Positions 49,044 through 56,787 of a stretch of 64,000 bases of DNA are shown here, in pieces (position 1 is the stretch's first letter; each line of letters begins with the position of its first letter). The DNA lies in the NCBI RefSeq assembly GCF_002286785.1, contig NZ_MUJY01000122.1, positions 35,800 to 99,799 of the forward strand, in the 5' to 3' direction. This stretch comes from Pseudomonas sp. PIC25. GTDB lineage: Bacteria; Pseudomonadota; Gammaproteobacteria; Pseudomonadales; Pseudomonadaceae. The position numbers and the translations under genes are program-made. The notes beneath the pieces were generated by a model. It saw nothing but the letters and a program-made list of their open reading frames with translations. It was not told the origin of the DNA and did no database searches.

Positions 49044-50693
49044 GTGAGTGAGATTATCCGCGTACCCGATATCGGCAGTGGCGAAGGCGAGGTCATCGAG
49101 ATCCTGGTCAAGGTCGGCGATCGCATCGAGGCTGACCAGAGCCTGCTGACCCTGGAATCGGACAAGGCCAGCATGGAAATCCCGGCGCCCAAGGGCGGCG
49201 TGATCAAGGCCCTGAAAGTGAAGCTGGGCGACCGCCTGAAGGAAGGCGACGAACTGCTCGAACTGGAAAGCGAAGGCGGCGCTGCCGCGGCCGAAGCACC
49301 GGCCCCCGCTGCCGAGACGCCGAAGCCAGCCCAAGCCGTCGACGAGGCCGAGGCGCCGACTCCGGCCGCAGCCTCCGAAGCCAGCGCAGGTGCCGAGAGC
49401 AGCCAGGAAATCCGCGTGCCGGACATCGGTTCGGCGGGCAAGGCCAAGGTCATCGAAGTGTTGGTCAAGGTGGGCGATAGCGTCGCCGCCGACCAGTCGC
49501 TGATCACCCTGGAATCGGACAAGGCGAGCATGGAAATCCCCTGCCCGCAGGCCGGCGTGGTGGAGAGCCTGTCGGTCAAGCTGGACGACGAAGTCGGTAC
49601 CGGCGACCCGATCCTGACCCTGCGCGTAGCCGGCGCCGCCCCGGCGGCCAAGGCCGAATCCAAGCCTGCCGCCGCCCCGGCCCAGGCAGCGGAAGCCGCC
49701 AAGCCGTCCGCTGTGCCGGCAGCCGCACCGTCCGCCAAGGCCGAAGCACCGCAACCGGTCGGCGCGCCCAGCCGTGACGGCGCCAAGGTCCATGCCGGCC
49801 CCGCCGTGCGCATGACCGCCCGCGAGTTCGGCGTCAACCTGGCCGAAGTCACCGGCACCGGGCCCAAGGGCCGCATCCTCAAGGAAGATGTGCAAGCCTA
49901 CGTGAAGGCGATGATGCAGAAGGCCAAGGAAGCGCCGGCCGGCGCGACCGGCGGCGCCGGCATCCCGCCGATCCCGGAAGTCGACTTCAGCAAGTTCGGC
50001 GAAGTGGAAGAAGTGGCGATGACCCGCCTGATGCAGGTCGGCGCCGCCAACCTGCACCGCAGCTGGCTCAACGTGCCGCATGTGACTCAGTTCGACTCGG
50101 CCGACATCACCGAGCTGGAAGCCTTCCGCGTTGCCCAGAAGGCCGCGGCGGAAAAGGCCGGCGTGAAGCTGACCGTCCTGCCGCTGCTGCTCAAGGCCTG
50201 CGCACACCTGCTCAAGGAGCTGCCGGACTTCAACAGTTCCCTGGCTCCCAGCGGCAAGGCCGTGATCCGTAAGAAGTACGTGCACATCGGCTTCGCCGTG
50301 GACACCCCGGACGGCCTACTGGTCCCGGTGATCCGCGACGTCGACCAGAAGAGCCTGTTGCAACTGGCCGGCGAGGCCGCGGAGCTGGCCGAGAAGGCCC
50401 GCACCAAGAAGCTCTCCGCCGATGCCATGCAGGGCGCCTGCTTCACCATTTCCAGCCTCGGCCATATTGGCGGCACCGGCTTCACGCCGATCGTCAACGC
50501 GCCGGAAGTGGCGATCCTCGGTGTGTCCAAGGCGACGATGCAGCCGGTATGGGACGGCAAGGTCTTCCAGCCGCGCCTGATGCTGCCGCTGTCGCTGTCC
50601 TACGACCACCGCGTGATCAACGGCGCCGCCGCGGCGCGCTTCACCAAGCGCCTGAGCGAACTGCTGGCGGACATCCGCACGCTGCTGCTGTAA
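49044..50693 (+). CDS. aceF: Pyruvate dehydrogenase E2, dihydrolipoamide acetyltransferase
   Basis: AceF forms the core of the pyruvate dehydrogenase complex. The 549-residue chain has two lipoyl domains (about 1-75 and 120-195), each with the lipoylated Lys in LESDKASMEIP, joined by Ala/Pro/Glu-rich flexible linkers. A peripheral subunit-binding domain (VHAGPAVRMTAREFGVNL near 250-290) and a catalytic domain ending LSYDHRVINGAAAARF (His/Asp active site) follow. The start is GTG 49044 after GAGGAG. E. coli has three lipoyl domains; two is normal for Pseudomonas. Confidence 0.98.
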   Translation: MSEIIRVPDIGSGEGEVIEILVKVGDRIEADQSLLTLESDKASMEIPAPKGGVIKALKVKLGDRLKEGDELLELESEGGAAAAEAPAPAAETPKPAQAVDEAEAPTPAAASEASAGAESSQEIRVPDIGSAGKAKVIEVLVKVGDSVAADQSLITLESDKASMEIPCPQAGVVESLSVKLDDEVGTGDPILTLRVAGAAPAAKAESKPAAAPAQAAEAAKPSAVPAAAPSAKAEAPQPVGAPSRDGAKVHAGPAVRMTAREFGVNLAEVTGTGPKGRILKEDVQAYVKAMMQKAKEAPAGATGGAGIPPIPEVDFSKFGEVEEVAMTRLMQVGAANLHRSWLNVPHVTQFDSADITELEAFRVAQKAAAEKAGVKLTVLPLLLKACAHLLKELPDFNSSLAPSGKAVIRKKYVHIGFAVDTPDGLLVPVIRDVDQKSLLQLAGEAAELAEKARTKKLSADAMQGACFTISSLGHIGGTGFTPIVNAPEVAILGVSKATMQPVWDGKVFQPRLMLPLSLSYDHRVINGAAAARFTKRLSELLADIRTLLL

Positions 50694-50697
50694 CGCA

Positions 50698-50721
50698 CCG
50701 GGCAACCCAAGGGTTGCCCGG
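50698..50721 (+). terminator. Perfect hairpin directly after aceF
   Basis: CCGGGCAACCC-aa-GGGTTGCCCGG is an 11-bp perfect stem with a very short loop 4 bases past the aceF stop. No U-tract follows, so it may protect the 3' end or pause polymerase ahead of the stronger terminator at 50755. Confidence 0.6.
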
Positions 50722-50754
50722 TATCGAATTCGAGCACGCCACGCTCGTTCCTCG

Positions 50755-50781
50755 GCCCCGCCACTTGGCGGGGCTTTTTTT
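50755..50781 (+). terminator. Rho-independent terminator of aceEF
   Basis: GCCCCGCC-actt-GGCGGGGC followed by seven T residues is a canonical intrinsic terminator on the plus strand. On the other strand it lies past the stop of the leftward DUF3775 gene, without an equivalent U-tract. Confidence 0.93.
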
Positions 50782-50795
50782 GAATGACATGCGGA

Positions 50796-51179
50796 TCATT
50801 CGCACTCATACCCCTGCAAATCGAGGGCATCCGTCAGATGCTCCGCGAGGTACGGATGGGCGATGAGGTATTCGGCCGTTCGGGTATTCCAGCTCTCGCG
50901 CGCCTCCTGCAGGAGCGCCGTCCAGTCCTCGAGGTCACCGTCGCCTCGCCCCAGCCACAGCAACGCCACGACTTGTTGCTGCTGGTCCGGCTCCAGATCC
51001 TCGATGATCGACTTGAACTCCTGGAAGACCTCGTCATCCGCATGGTCGGCGAGCACCTGCAACGCCCAGTCGTCACTGGGGCTGGTCGGTTCCTGGGGAA
51101 AGACCACGACGTCCTTGGCATGGAACGCGCGGGCCAGCGCGATAAGTCTGCAAACGGTATCGGGATTGACGTCCAGCAT
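50796..51179 (-). CDS. DUF3775 domain-containing protein
   Basis: The 127-residue acidic soluble protein fits the DUF3775 family: VCRLIALARAFHAKDVVVFPQEP at the N-terminus, DDEVFQEFKSIIEDLEPDQQQQVVALLWLGRGD in the middle and RTAEYLIAHPYLAEHL toward the end. The function of the family is unknown. AAGGGG is well placed before ATG 51179. It stands alone, convergent with aceEF. Confidence 0.8.
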   Translation of the reverse strand: MLDVNPDTVCRLIALARAFHAKDVVVFPQEPTSPSDDWALQVLADHADDEVFQEFKSIIEDLEPDQQQQVVALLWLGRGDGDLEDWTALLQEARESWNTRTAEYLIAHPYLAEHLTDALDLQGYECE

Positions 51180-51298
51180 GATGCGCCCCTTTTCGGCAGC
51201 GACATTCGTCTATAAAGAATAGACCCGCCGCTGCGTCATCCGCAGGCGGTGCACGGCTCCGTTCCGAAGCCCGATTCCATACCGTTGAAGGACACTGG

Positions 51299-51322
51299 CC
51301 GCCCAATCGATGAGGCGGCCGG
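51299..51322 (-). terminator. GC-rich hairpin after the 51328 gene
   Basis: GGCCGCC and GGCGGCC surround a 10-base loop just past the stop of the leftward gene. There is no U-tract, so the call is tentative. Confidence 0.35.
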
Positions 51323-51327
51323 CTCGG

Positions 51328-51858
51328 TCAGCCCTTCTGCACGTTGCGGATCAGGAACGACAGCGCCTTGGCCAGCTCGGCGGCGCCATTATGATCGCGA
51401 AGGATGGTCAGCCAGGGGCTGCCGTCGGCGGGGTTGAGCAGCACGCAGGAAACACCGTTGTGCGGGCAGTCGTAGCGAATGAAGGGATCGACGCCGAATA
51501 CCGACAGTCGCGTATTGCGCACCGCCACCTGGCCGCCCTCCGCCGCCCTGGACTCCTCGCGCACCATCAGCTCGCCGGGCGCGCCGAGGCTGAGACGGTA
51601 CAGCAGGTCCTGGCGACCGGGCTGGCCGACCTGGTAGCCCGCCCGCAAGGCGTAGGTCTGCAGCAGGTCGTTGCAGTGCGCGAGGAGCGCCTTGCGCTCG
51701 TCGTCGGTCAGGTAGAGCCGTTTGATTTCCGCCAGGTAACGCGCCGGCTCATCCCCGCTGAGCGCGGGCCCCGTTTCGGCGGAATGGGCCGGAATAGAGC
51801 CGAATAGTGCCGTAATGAGGAATAGTCCACCGAGTCGCCTTGTCAGTCTCCGCCGCAT
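51328..51858 (-). CDS. Uncharacterised exported protein
   Basis: The 176-residue product has a clear signal peptide (Arg-rich start, hydrophobic GLFLITALFG, probable cleavage near SAHSA) and a mature domain with no motif I recognise. Three Cys residues, two of them close together in RYDCPHNGVSCVLLNP, may form a disulfide in the periplasm. AAGGG lies 7 bases before ATG 51858. It is divergent from dipA, 77 bases away, and is present at the same place next to dipA in the P. aeruginosa layout as far as I can recall, though I am not sure of that. Function unknown. Confidence 0.65.
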   Translation of the reverse strand: MRRRLTRRLGGLFLITALFGSIPAHSAETGPALSGDEPARYLAEIKRLYLTDDERKALLAHCNDLLQTYALRAGYQVGQPGRQDLLYRLSLGAPGELMVREESRAAEGGQVAVRNTRLSVFGVDPFIRYDCPHNGVSCVLLNPADGSPWLTILRDHNGAAELAKALSFLIRNVQKG

Positions 51859-51935
51859 GATGCACCCTTGCCGAACGCGATAGTGAAGAGGGCCGAGGCC
51901 CGAACTCGGTCAGCATACTGGAAGCGAGTCGCCCG

Positions 51936-54626
51936 ATGAAAAGCCATCCCGATGCCGCCAGCCGTTCGGCGGCCGAGGTTGTGACGCAGTTGCCAGTCCC
52001 TTCGAGACTGGGTCTGCTGCGCTTCGAGCGACTGAACGAAGCCAGCTGGACGCTGCTCTACCTGGACCCCGCCTGCGAACGGCAACTGGGTCTGCCTGCC
52101 GGCGACCTCTGCTCGCTGATCGGCACCCCCTACGCCAGCCTGATGGAACCCGCCGAACGCTACCGGCTGCACGATGCCATCCAGCAGCAGCTCAGCGCCG
52201 GCCCGCATTATCTGGTGCAATACCGGCTGCACACGCCCCACGGCTCGCTCAACCTGCTGGAGCTGGGCGAACCCTTCCAGCAGCACGGCCGCCAGTTGCT
52301 GCGCGGCTATCTGCTGGTGGCGGATGATTCCCTGAGCCCCGAGGAGCTGCAGCGGCAGATCGAACGGCAAGACGAGACCAGCCGGATCGAAGCCACCCTG
52401 GAACTCTACCAACTGTCCCAGGAAGACCATCTGAAACACCTGGCCCGCTCCCGCGCACAGCAAAACCTGATCCTGCGCCTGGCGCGCCACCGCTACCAAT
52501 CCGACGACCCGCTACGCGAAGCCGCCGAGCTGATCACCCAGGCGGCCAGCGAAGCCTATGACGTGGCCCGCGCCGGCATCTGGCGTCTGCAAGGCGAGCA
52601 CATGGAGCCGGTGGCGCTCTATCGCCAGGACCTCGCCCGCCACGAGCCCGGCGAAACCATGGACGTCGGGCGCTACCCGCTCTACCTGGAAGCGCTGCAC
52701 AGCGGTCGCGCCATCGATGCCCATAACGCCGCCCGCGACCCGCGCACCAGCGAGCTGAGCGCGGACTACCTGCAACCCATGGGCATCACCGCCATGCTCG
52801 ATGCCAGCATCCGCGTCGGTGGCGAGGTGGTCGGTGTACTGTGCCTGGAACATACAGGCACGCCGCGCATCTGGCAGACCGACGAGATCGCCTTCGCCGG
52901 CGAACTGGCCGACCAGTACGCCCAGGTGCTGGTCAACCAGCAACGCCTGCATGCCACCGGTACGCTGCATCTGTTCCAGCGCGCCGTCGAGCAGAGCGCC
53001 AGCGCCTTCATGCTGGTCAACCGCGAAGGCGTGGTCGAATACGTCAACCCGAGCTTCACCGCGATCACCCAGTACAGCGCCGAAGAAGTGCTCGGCCGCC
53101 GCCTGGCCGAACTGCCAGCGGTGGAGAACCTCAGCGAATTGCTGTTCGACGCCCGCTCCAGCCTGGCCCACGCCAACAGTTGGCAGGGCGAGTTCCGCAG
53201 CCGACGCAAGGACTTCGAACCCTACTGGGGACAGTTGTCGATCTCCAAGGTGTTTGGCGAGCACGGCGAGCTGACCCACTACATCGGCATCTACGAAGAC
53301 ATCACCGAAAGCAAGCTGGCCCAGCAACGCATCGAACGACTGGCCTATACCGACAACCTGACCAGCCTGGACAACCGCCCTGCTTTCATCCGCCGCCTGG
53401 AAGAGCGCTTCGCGGAACACCGCGACACCCCGGTCAGCCTGCTGCTGGTGGACATCGACAACTTCAAACGGATCAACGACAGCCTGGGCCACCAGATCGG
53501 CGATAAGCTGCTGATCGCCCTGGCCCGACGCCTGCGCAACAGTCTGAGCCCGAACGGCAATCTGGCACGCTTCGCCAGCAATGAATTCGCCGTGTTGCTC
53601 GAAGATACCGGCCTCGAGGCCGGGCAGATGGTCGCCAGCCAGGTGCTGAATACCATCGGCAAGCCTCTGTTCGTCGAGAACCAGTTGATCAGCGTCACCG
53701 GCTCGGTCGGCCTGGCCAGCGCACCGCTGCACGGCCAAGACCCGCAGACCCTGATGAAGCACGCCGGCCTGGCGCTGCACAAGGCCAAGGCCAACGGCAA
53801 GCATCAGGTGCAGGTGTTCACCGAGGCCCTGAACGCCGAAGCGAGCTACAAGCTGTTCGTCGAGAACAACCTGCGCCGCGCCCTGACCCAGAACGAACTG
53901 GAAGTCTTCTATCAGCCCAAGCTGTGTCTGAAGAACGGCCAGTTGATCGGCATGGAGGCGCTGCTGCGCTGGAACCATCCGGAAAAGGGCATGATCCGCC
54001 CCGACCAATTCATCGCCGTGGCCGAGGAAACCGGCCTGATCATCCCCATCGGCAAGTGGGTTCTGCGCCAGGCCTGTCGGATGAGCAGACAACTGTCTGC
54101 CGTCGGCCTCGGCGAATTGCAGGTGGCGATCAACCTGTCGCCCAAGCAGTTCTCCGACCCGGACCTGGTGGGCTCCATCGCCGCCATCCTCCACGAGGAA
54201 CAACTGCCGCCGGCGCTGTTGGAACTCGAACTCACCGAGGGGCTGCTGCTGGAAGCCTCCGACGACACCCGCCAGCAGCTCAACCGCCTGAAGAGCCTGG
54301 GTCTGTCTCTGGCGATGGACGATTTCGGGACCGGCTATTCGTCGCTGAGCTACCTGAAGAAATTCCCCATCGACGTGATCAAGATCGACCGCAGCTTCAT
54401 CAAGGACATTCCCGACAGCCAGGACGACAAGGAAATCACCTCGGCGGTGATCGCCATGGCGCACAACCTGCGCCTGAAGGTGGTTGCCGAAGGCATCGAG
54501 AGCGCCGCCCAACTCAACTTCCTGCGCCGGCAGCAGTGCGATGTCGGCCAGGGCTACCTGTTCGACCGCCCAATCTCAGGCCGCGACCTGATCGACAGCC
54601 TGCGCCGCTATCCCTGCCGGAGTTGA
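51936..54626 (+). CDS. dipA: Cyclic-di-GMP phosphodiesterase DipA (PAS-GAF-GGDEF-EAL)
   Basis: DipA (PA5017) hydrolyses cyclic di-GMP and promotes biofilm dispersion in P. aeruginosa. The 896-residue protein has an N-terminal PAS-like region, a coiled segment (about 145-180), a GAF domain (about 185-345), a PAS domain (about 350-465), a GGDEF domain whose active-site motif is degenerate (ASNEF), and a C-terminal EAL domain with MEALLRW, NLSPKQF, LELTEG and DDFGTGYSSL. The EAL residues look intact while the cyclase site is dead, as described for DipA. There is no transmembrane segment, so it is cytosolic. Confidence 0.95.
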   Translation: MKSHPDAASRSAAEVVTQLPVPSRLGLLRFERLNEASWTLLYLDPACERQLGLPAGDLCSLIGTPYASLMEPAERYRLHDAIQQQLSAGPHYLVQYRLHTPHGSLNLLELGEPFQQHGRQLLRGYLLVADDSLSPEELQRQIERQDETSRIEATLELYQLSQEDHLKHLARSRAQQNLILRLARHRYQSDDPLREAAELITQAASEAYDVARAGIWRLQGEHMEPVALYRQDLARHEPGETMDVGRYPLYLEALHSGRAIDAHNAARDPRTSELSADYLQPMGITAMLDASIRVGGEVVGVLCLEHTGTPRIWQTDEIAFAGELADQYAQVLVNQQRLHATGTLHLFQRAVEQSASAFMLVNREGVVEYVNPSFTAITQYSAEEVLGRRLAELPAVENLSELLFDARSSLAHANSWQGEFRSRRKDFEPYWGQLSISKVFGEHGELTHYIGIYEDITESKLAQQRIERLAYTDNLTSLDNRPAFIRRLEERFAEHRDTPVSLLLVDIDNFKRINDSLGHQIGDKLLIALARRLRNSLSPNGNLARFASNEFAVLLEDTGLEAGQMVASQVLNTIGKPLFVENQLISVTGSVGLASAPLHGQDPQTLMKHAGLALHKAKANGKHQVQVFTEALNAEASYKLFVENNLRRALTQNELEVFYQPKLCLKNGQLIGMEALLRWNHPEKGMIRPDQFIAVAEETGLIIPIGKWVLRQACRMSRQLSAVGLGELQVAINLSPKQFSDPDLVGSIAAILHEEQLPPALLELELTEGLLLEASDDTRQQLNRLKSLGLSLAMDDFGTGYSSLSYLKKFPIDVIKIDRSFIKDIPDSQDDKEITSAVIAMAHNLRLKVVAEGIESAAQLNFLRRQQCDVGQGYLFDRPISGRDLIDSLRRYPCRS

Positions 54627-54638
54627 GTGCGTCTTCAT

Positions 54639-54664
54639 GTGGGGGTAGATGAATTCGCCCCCAC
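54639..54664. repeat. Palindrome GTGGGGG / CCCCCAC with GAATTCGCC core
   Basis: Perfect 7-bp arms enclose a 12-base loop containing GAATTCGC. It follows dipA and resembles the TTCGCC palindromes at 21118-21175, suggesting a dispersed REP-type element that may also end the dipA transcript. Confidence 0.55.
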
Positions 54665-54776
54665 GCACAAGCGGTTTCCGGCCGTGACGGGCACACCGCA
54701 CTCAAACGGTTGCCCGGCCGGGCGCTTGCTTGTAGCGTGGAACCCCACGCTTGACGCTACGCTGGCCGGAGGCCCC

Positions 54777-55421
54777 ATGGTTCTACGTTCGCAAATCCTC
54801 GCCCACAAACTGGAGCTGCCCACCGCCGAACAAGCCCTGCCCGGTCGTGATACACCCATGCCCGTGCCGGAAACGCACTTCGTCAATGGCAATCCACTGC
54901 AACCGCCCTTCCCCGCCGGCCTGCAACAGGCGGTGTTCGGCCTCGGCTGTTTCTGGGGTGCCGAGCGGCGTTTCTGGCAGCAACCCGGCGTCTGGACCAC
55001 CGCGGTCGGCTATGCCGGCGGTGTCACGCCGAACCCGACCTACGATGAAGTCTGCTCCGGCCTGACCGGGCACACCGAAGTGGTGATGGTGGTGTTCGAT
55101 CCGCAGGTGACCAGCTACGAGGCCCTGCTCAAGGTGTTCTGGGAAGCGCACAACCCAACCCAGGGCATGCGCCAGGGCAACGATGTCGGTACCCAGTATC
55201 GCTCCGCTATCTATACCTTCGATGCTGCCCAACGCGCCGCCGCCGAAAGCACCCGCGAACGCTTCCAGGCCGAACTGGCCAAGGCCGGCCTGGGCGAGAT
55301 CACCACCGAAATCGCCGACGCCCCGCCGTTCTATTACGCGGAGGCCTACCACCAGCAGTATCTGGCGAAGAACCCCAACGGCTACTGCGGCCTGGGCGGC
55401 ACCGGCGTATGCCTCGGTTAG
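54777..55421 (+). CDS. msrA: Peptide-methionine (S)-S-oxide reductase
   Basis: MsrA repairs oxidised methionine. The 214-residue protein has the catalytic Cys in [14 protein letters not shown] near residue 60 and the C-terminal [16 protein letters not shown] tail, where resolving Cys residues lie. The N-terminal 40 residues extend beyond the minimal domain, as in the E. coli-type long MsrA. ATG 54777 is the start of the conserved part; the open frame runs back to dipA. It is convergent with rlmJ. Confidence 0.96.
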   Translation: MVLRSQILAHKLELPTAEQALPGRDTPMPVPETHFVNGNPLQPPFPAGLQQAVFGLGCFWGAERRFWQQPGVWTTAVGYAGGVTPNPTYDEVCSGLTGHTEVVMVVFDPQVTSYEALLKVFWEAHNPTQGMRQGNDVGTQYRSAIYTFDAAQRAAAESTRERFQAELAKAGLGEITTEIADAPPFYYAEAYHQQYLAKNPNGYCGLGGTGVCLG

Positions 55422-55424
55422 AGT

Positions 55425-55519
55425 AGCGGCAAGCTTCAAGCCGTAAGCTGCAAGACAAGAGCAGCTCCGCAGACCGCCTTTAGCTTGTCGCTTGCAGTTT
55501 GAAGCTTGCCGCTGCTTTT
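55425..55519. terminator. Long palindrome between convergent msrA and rlmJ
   Basis: Perfect 15-bp arms (AGCGGCAAGCTTCAA at 55425-55439, TTGAAGCTTGCCGCT at 55499-55513), extended by imperfect pairing inward (GTAAGCTGCAAG with CTTGCAG), are followed by GCTTTTT. It fills nearly the whole gap between the two stops and can end msrA transcription. The sequence is of the same class as the palindrome at 42180-42214. Confidence 0.75.
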
Positions 55520-56359
55520 TCAGGCTTCATCGATGATCCAATCGAGCCGCCAGTCGCCGCGGGTCTGTGCCAGGGCCTCGGCCAGCCAGGGCAGCAATTG
55601 GCGCAGCTCGTCTTCAAGCCCCCACGGCGGGTTGGCGATGGCCAGGCCGGAACCATTGAGGCCAAGGGTGTTGTCGGGGGCATGGACCATCAGTTCGGCG
55701 CGCAACAGCTTGGGGGCGCCGGTTTTTTCCAGATCCTGATAGAAACGCTTGAGCTGGCGCTGGTCCTTGATCGGGTACCAGATCGCCACGATTGCCTGGC
55801 GCATGCGGCCGATGGCCTCTTTCATCGCCTGGGCACAGCATTCCAGCTCGTCGACCTTTTCGAAGGGCGGGTCGATCAGCAGCAGGACCCGCTTTTCCCG
55901 GGCCGGCAACAATGCGCGCGGCACGTGCCAGCCCTCGCCCAGGTGCACCGCGACACGCCGGTCGCCGGCCATGTTCTCCTTCAACAGCCGGCCATCCTCG
56001 GGATGCTTCTCGTTGAGGTGCAGGCGATCCTGCTCGCGGGTCAGTTGGCGCGCCAGTTCGGGCGAGCCAGGATAGAAGCGCAACGAGCCGTCGGCATTCA
56101 GGGCCTGGATCACGCCCAGGTAATCGGCCATGACCTCCGGCAGGTCCTGGCGCTCCCACAACCGTCCGATGCCTTCCTGCCATTCGCCGGTACGACTGGC
56201 CTGGTCGCTTTGCAGGTCATACAGACCGACACCCGCATGACTGTCGAGGTAGGCGAACGGCGCCTCCTTCTTTTTTAGCAGCGCGATGATGCGGGCCAGG
56301 GTCTGGTGTTTCAGGACGTCGGCATGGTTGCCGGCATGGAAGGCGTGGCGGTAGTTCAT
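55520..56359 (-). CDS. rlmJ: 23S rRNA (adenine2030-N6)-methyltransferase
   Basis: RlmJ methylates A2030 of 23S rRNA. The 279-residue protein has the family N-terminus MNYRHAFHAGNHADVLKH and the SAM-dependent N6-adenine methyltransferase motif LLIDPPFEK (D-P-P-F) near residue 164. Other conserved pieces are YLDSHAGVGLYDL and GSGLAIANPPWGLE. It is convergent with msrA and divergent from putA. Confidence 0.96.
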   Translation of the reverse strand: MNYRHAFHAGNHADVLKHQTLARIIALLKKKEAPFAYLDSHAGVGLYDLQSDQASRTGEWQEGIGRLWERQDLPEVMADYLGVIQALNADGSLRFYPGSPELARQLTREQDRLHLNEKHPEDGRLLKENMAGDRRVAVHLGEGWHVPRALLPAREKRVLLLIDPPFEKVDELECCAQAMKEAIGRMRQAIVAIWYPIKDQRQLKRFYQDLEKTGAPKLLRAELMVHAPDNTLGLNGSGLAIANPPWGLEDELRQLLPWLAEALAQTRGDWRLDWIIDEA

Positions 56360-56496
56360 GGCAGGGCTCCTCGAAGGGCGGAGTGTACCGGCTTGCCCGA
56401 CCCCGGCACAGCGCTTGCTTTCCCCCTCCGGGAGACATCCAGGCGGGCGGGATTCGGGAATTTGCTACACGCAGGGCGTAACCCGGGTGTAGACCG

Positions 56497-56502
56497 GTTG
56501 CA
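56497..56502 (+). promoter_or_regulatory. GTTGCA box 1 upstream of putA
   Basis: GTTGCACCC matches the GTTGCA site bound by the PutA ribbon-helix-helix domain in enteric bacteria. It lies 290 bases before the putA start. Confidence 0.5.
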
Positions 56503-56550
56503 CCCGACCAGATCACCGAGGCTTCCATCAGCGCAACCAGGTCCAGAAAA

Positions 56551-56556
56551 GTTGCA
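56551..56556 (+). promoter_or_regulatory. GTTGCA box 2 upstream of putA
   Basis: This is the second GTTGCACC copy, same orientation, 54 bases (about five helical turns) after box 1. Confidence 0.5.
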
Positions 56557-56698
56557 CCTCGGCATTTCGCCAGCCCCATCTGCCCCGTTTTGCAGCGCAA
56601 TACGAGGGCTGTTGTCCGGAATGCGCAGCGAGCATGCAGTCGCACGACCGTTCAGCGGAAACCCTCCGAAATGCTCCTGGGCTCCGCGAAAAATGCGG

Positions 56699-56704
56699 GT
56701 TGCA
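56699..56704 (+). promoter_or_regulatory. GTTGCA box 3 upstream of putA
   Basis: The third GTTGCACC copy lies 10 bases (one helical turn) before box 4, just upstream of the proposed promoter. Confidence 0.6.
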
Positions 56705-56708
56705 CCTA

Positions 56709-56738
56709 GTTGCACCCTTAAACGGACATCGCTACTCT
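56709..56738 (+). promoter_or_regulatory. putA promoter with GTTGCA box 4 over the -35
   Basis: TTGCAC (56710-56715) and TACTCT (56733-56738) are separated by 17 bases, a good sigma-70 promoter. Box 4 (56709-56714) overlaps the -35, so PutA bound here would block RNA polymerase, as expected for autorepression without proline. Confidence 0.65.
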
Positions 56739-56787
56739 TCGCGCTGGCTGACGCCGTGACCAAGCGGTTTTATTGAGGATAAGAAAC

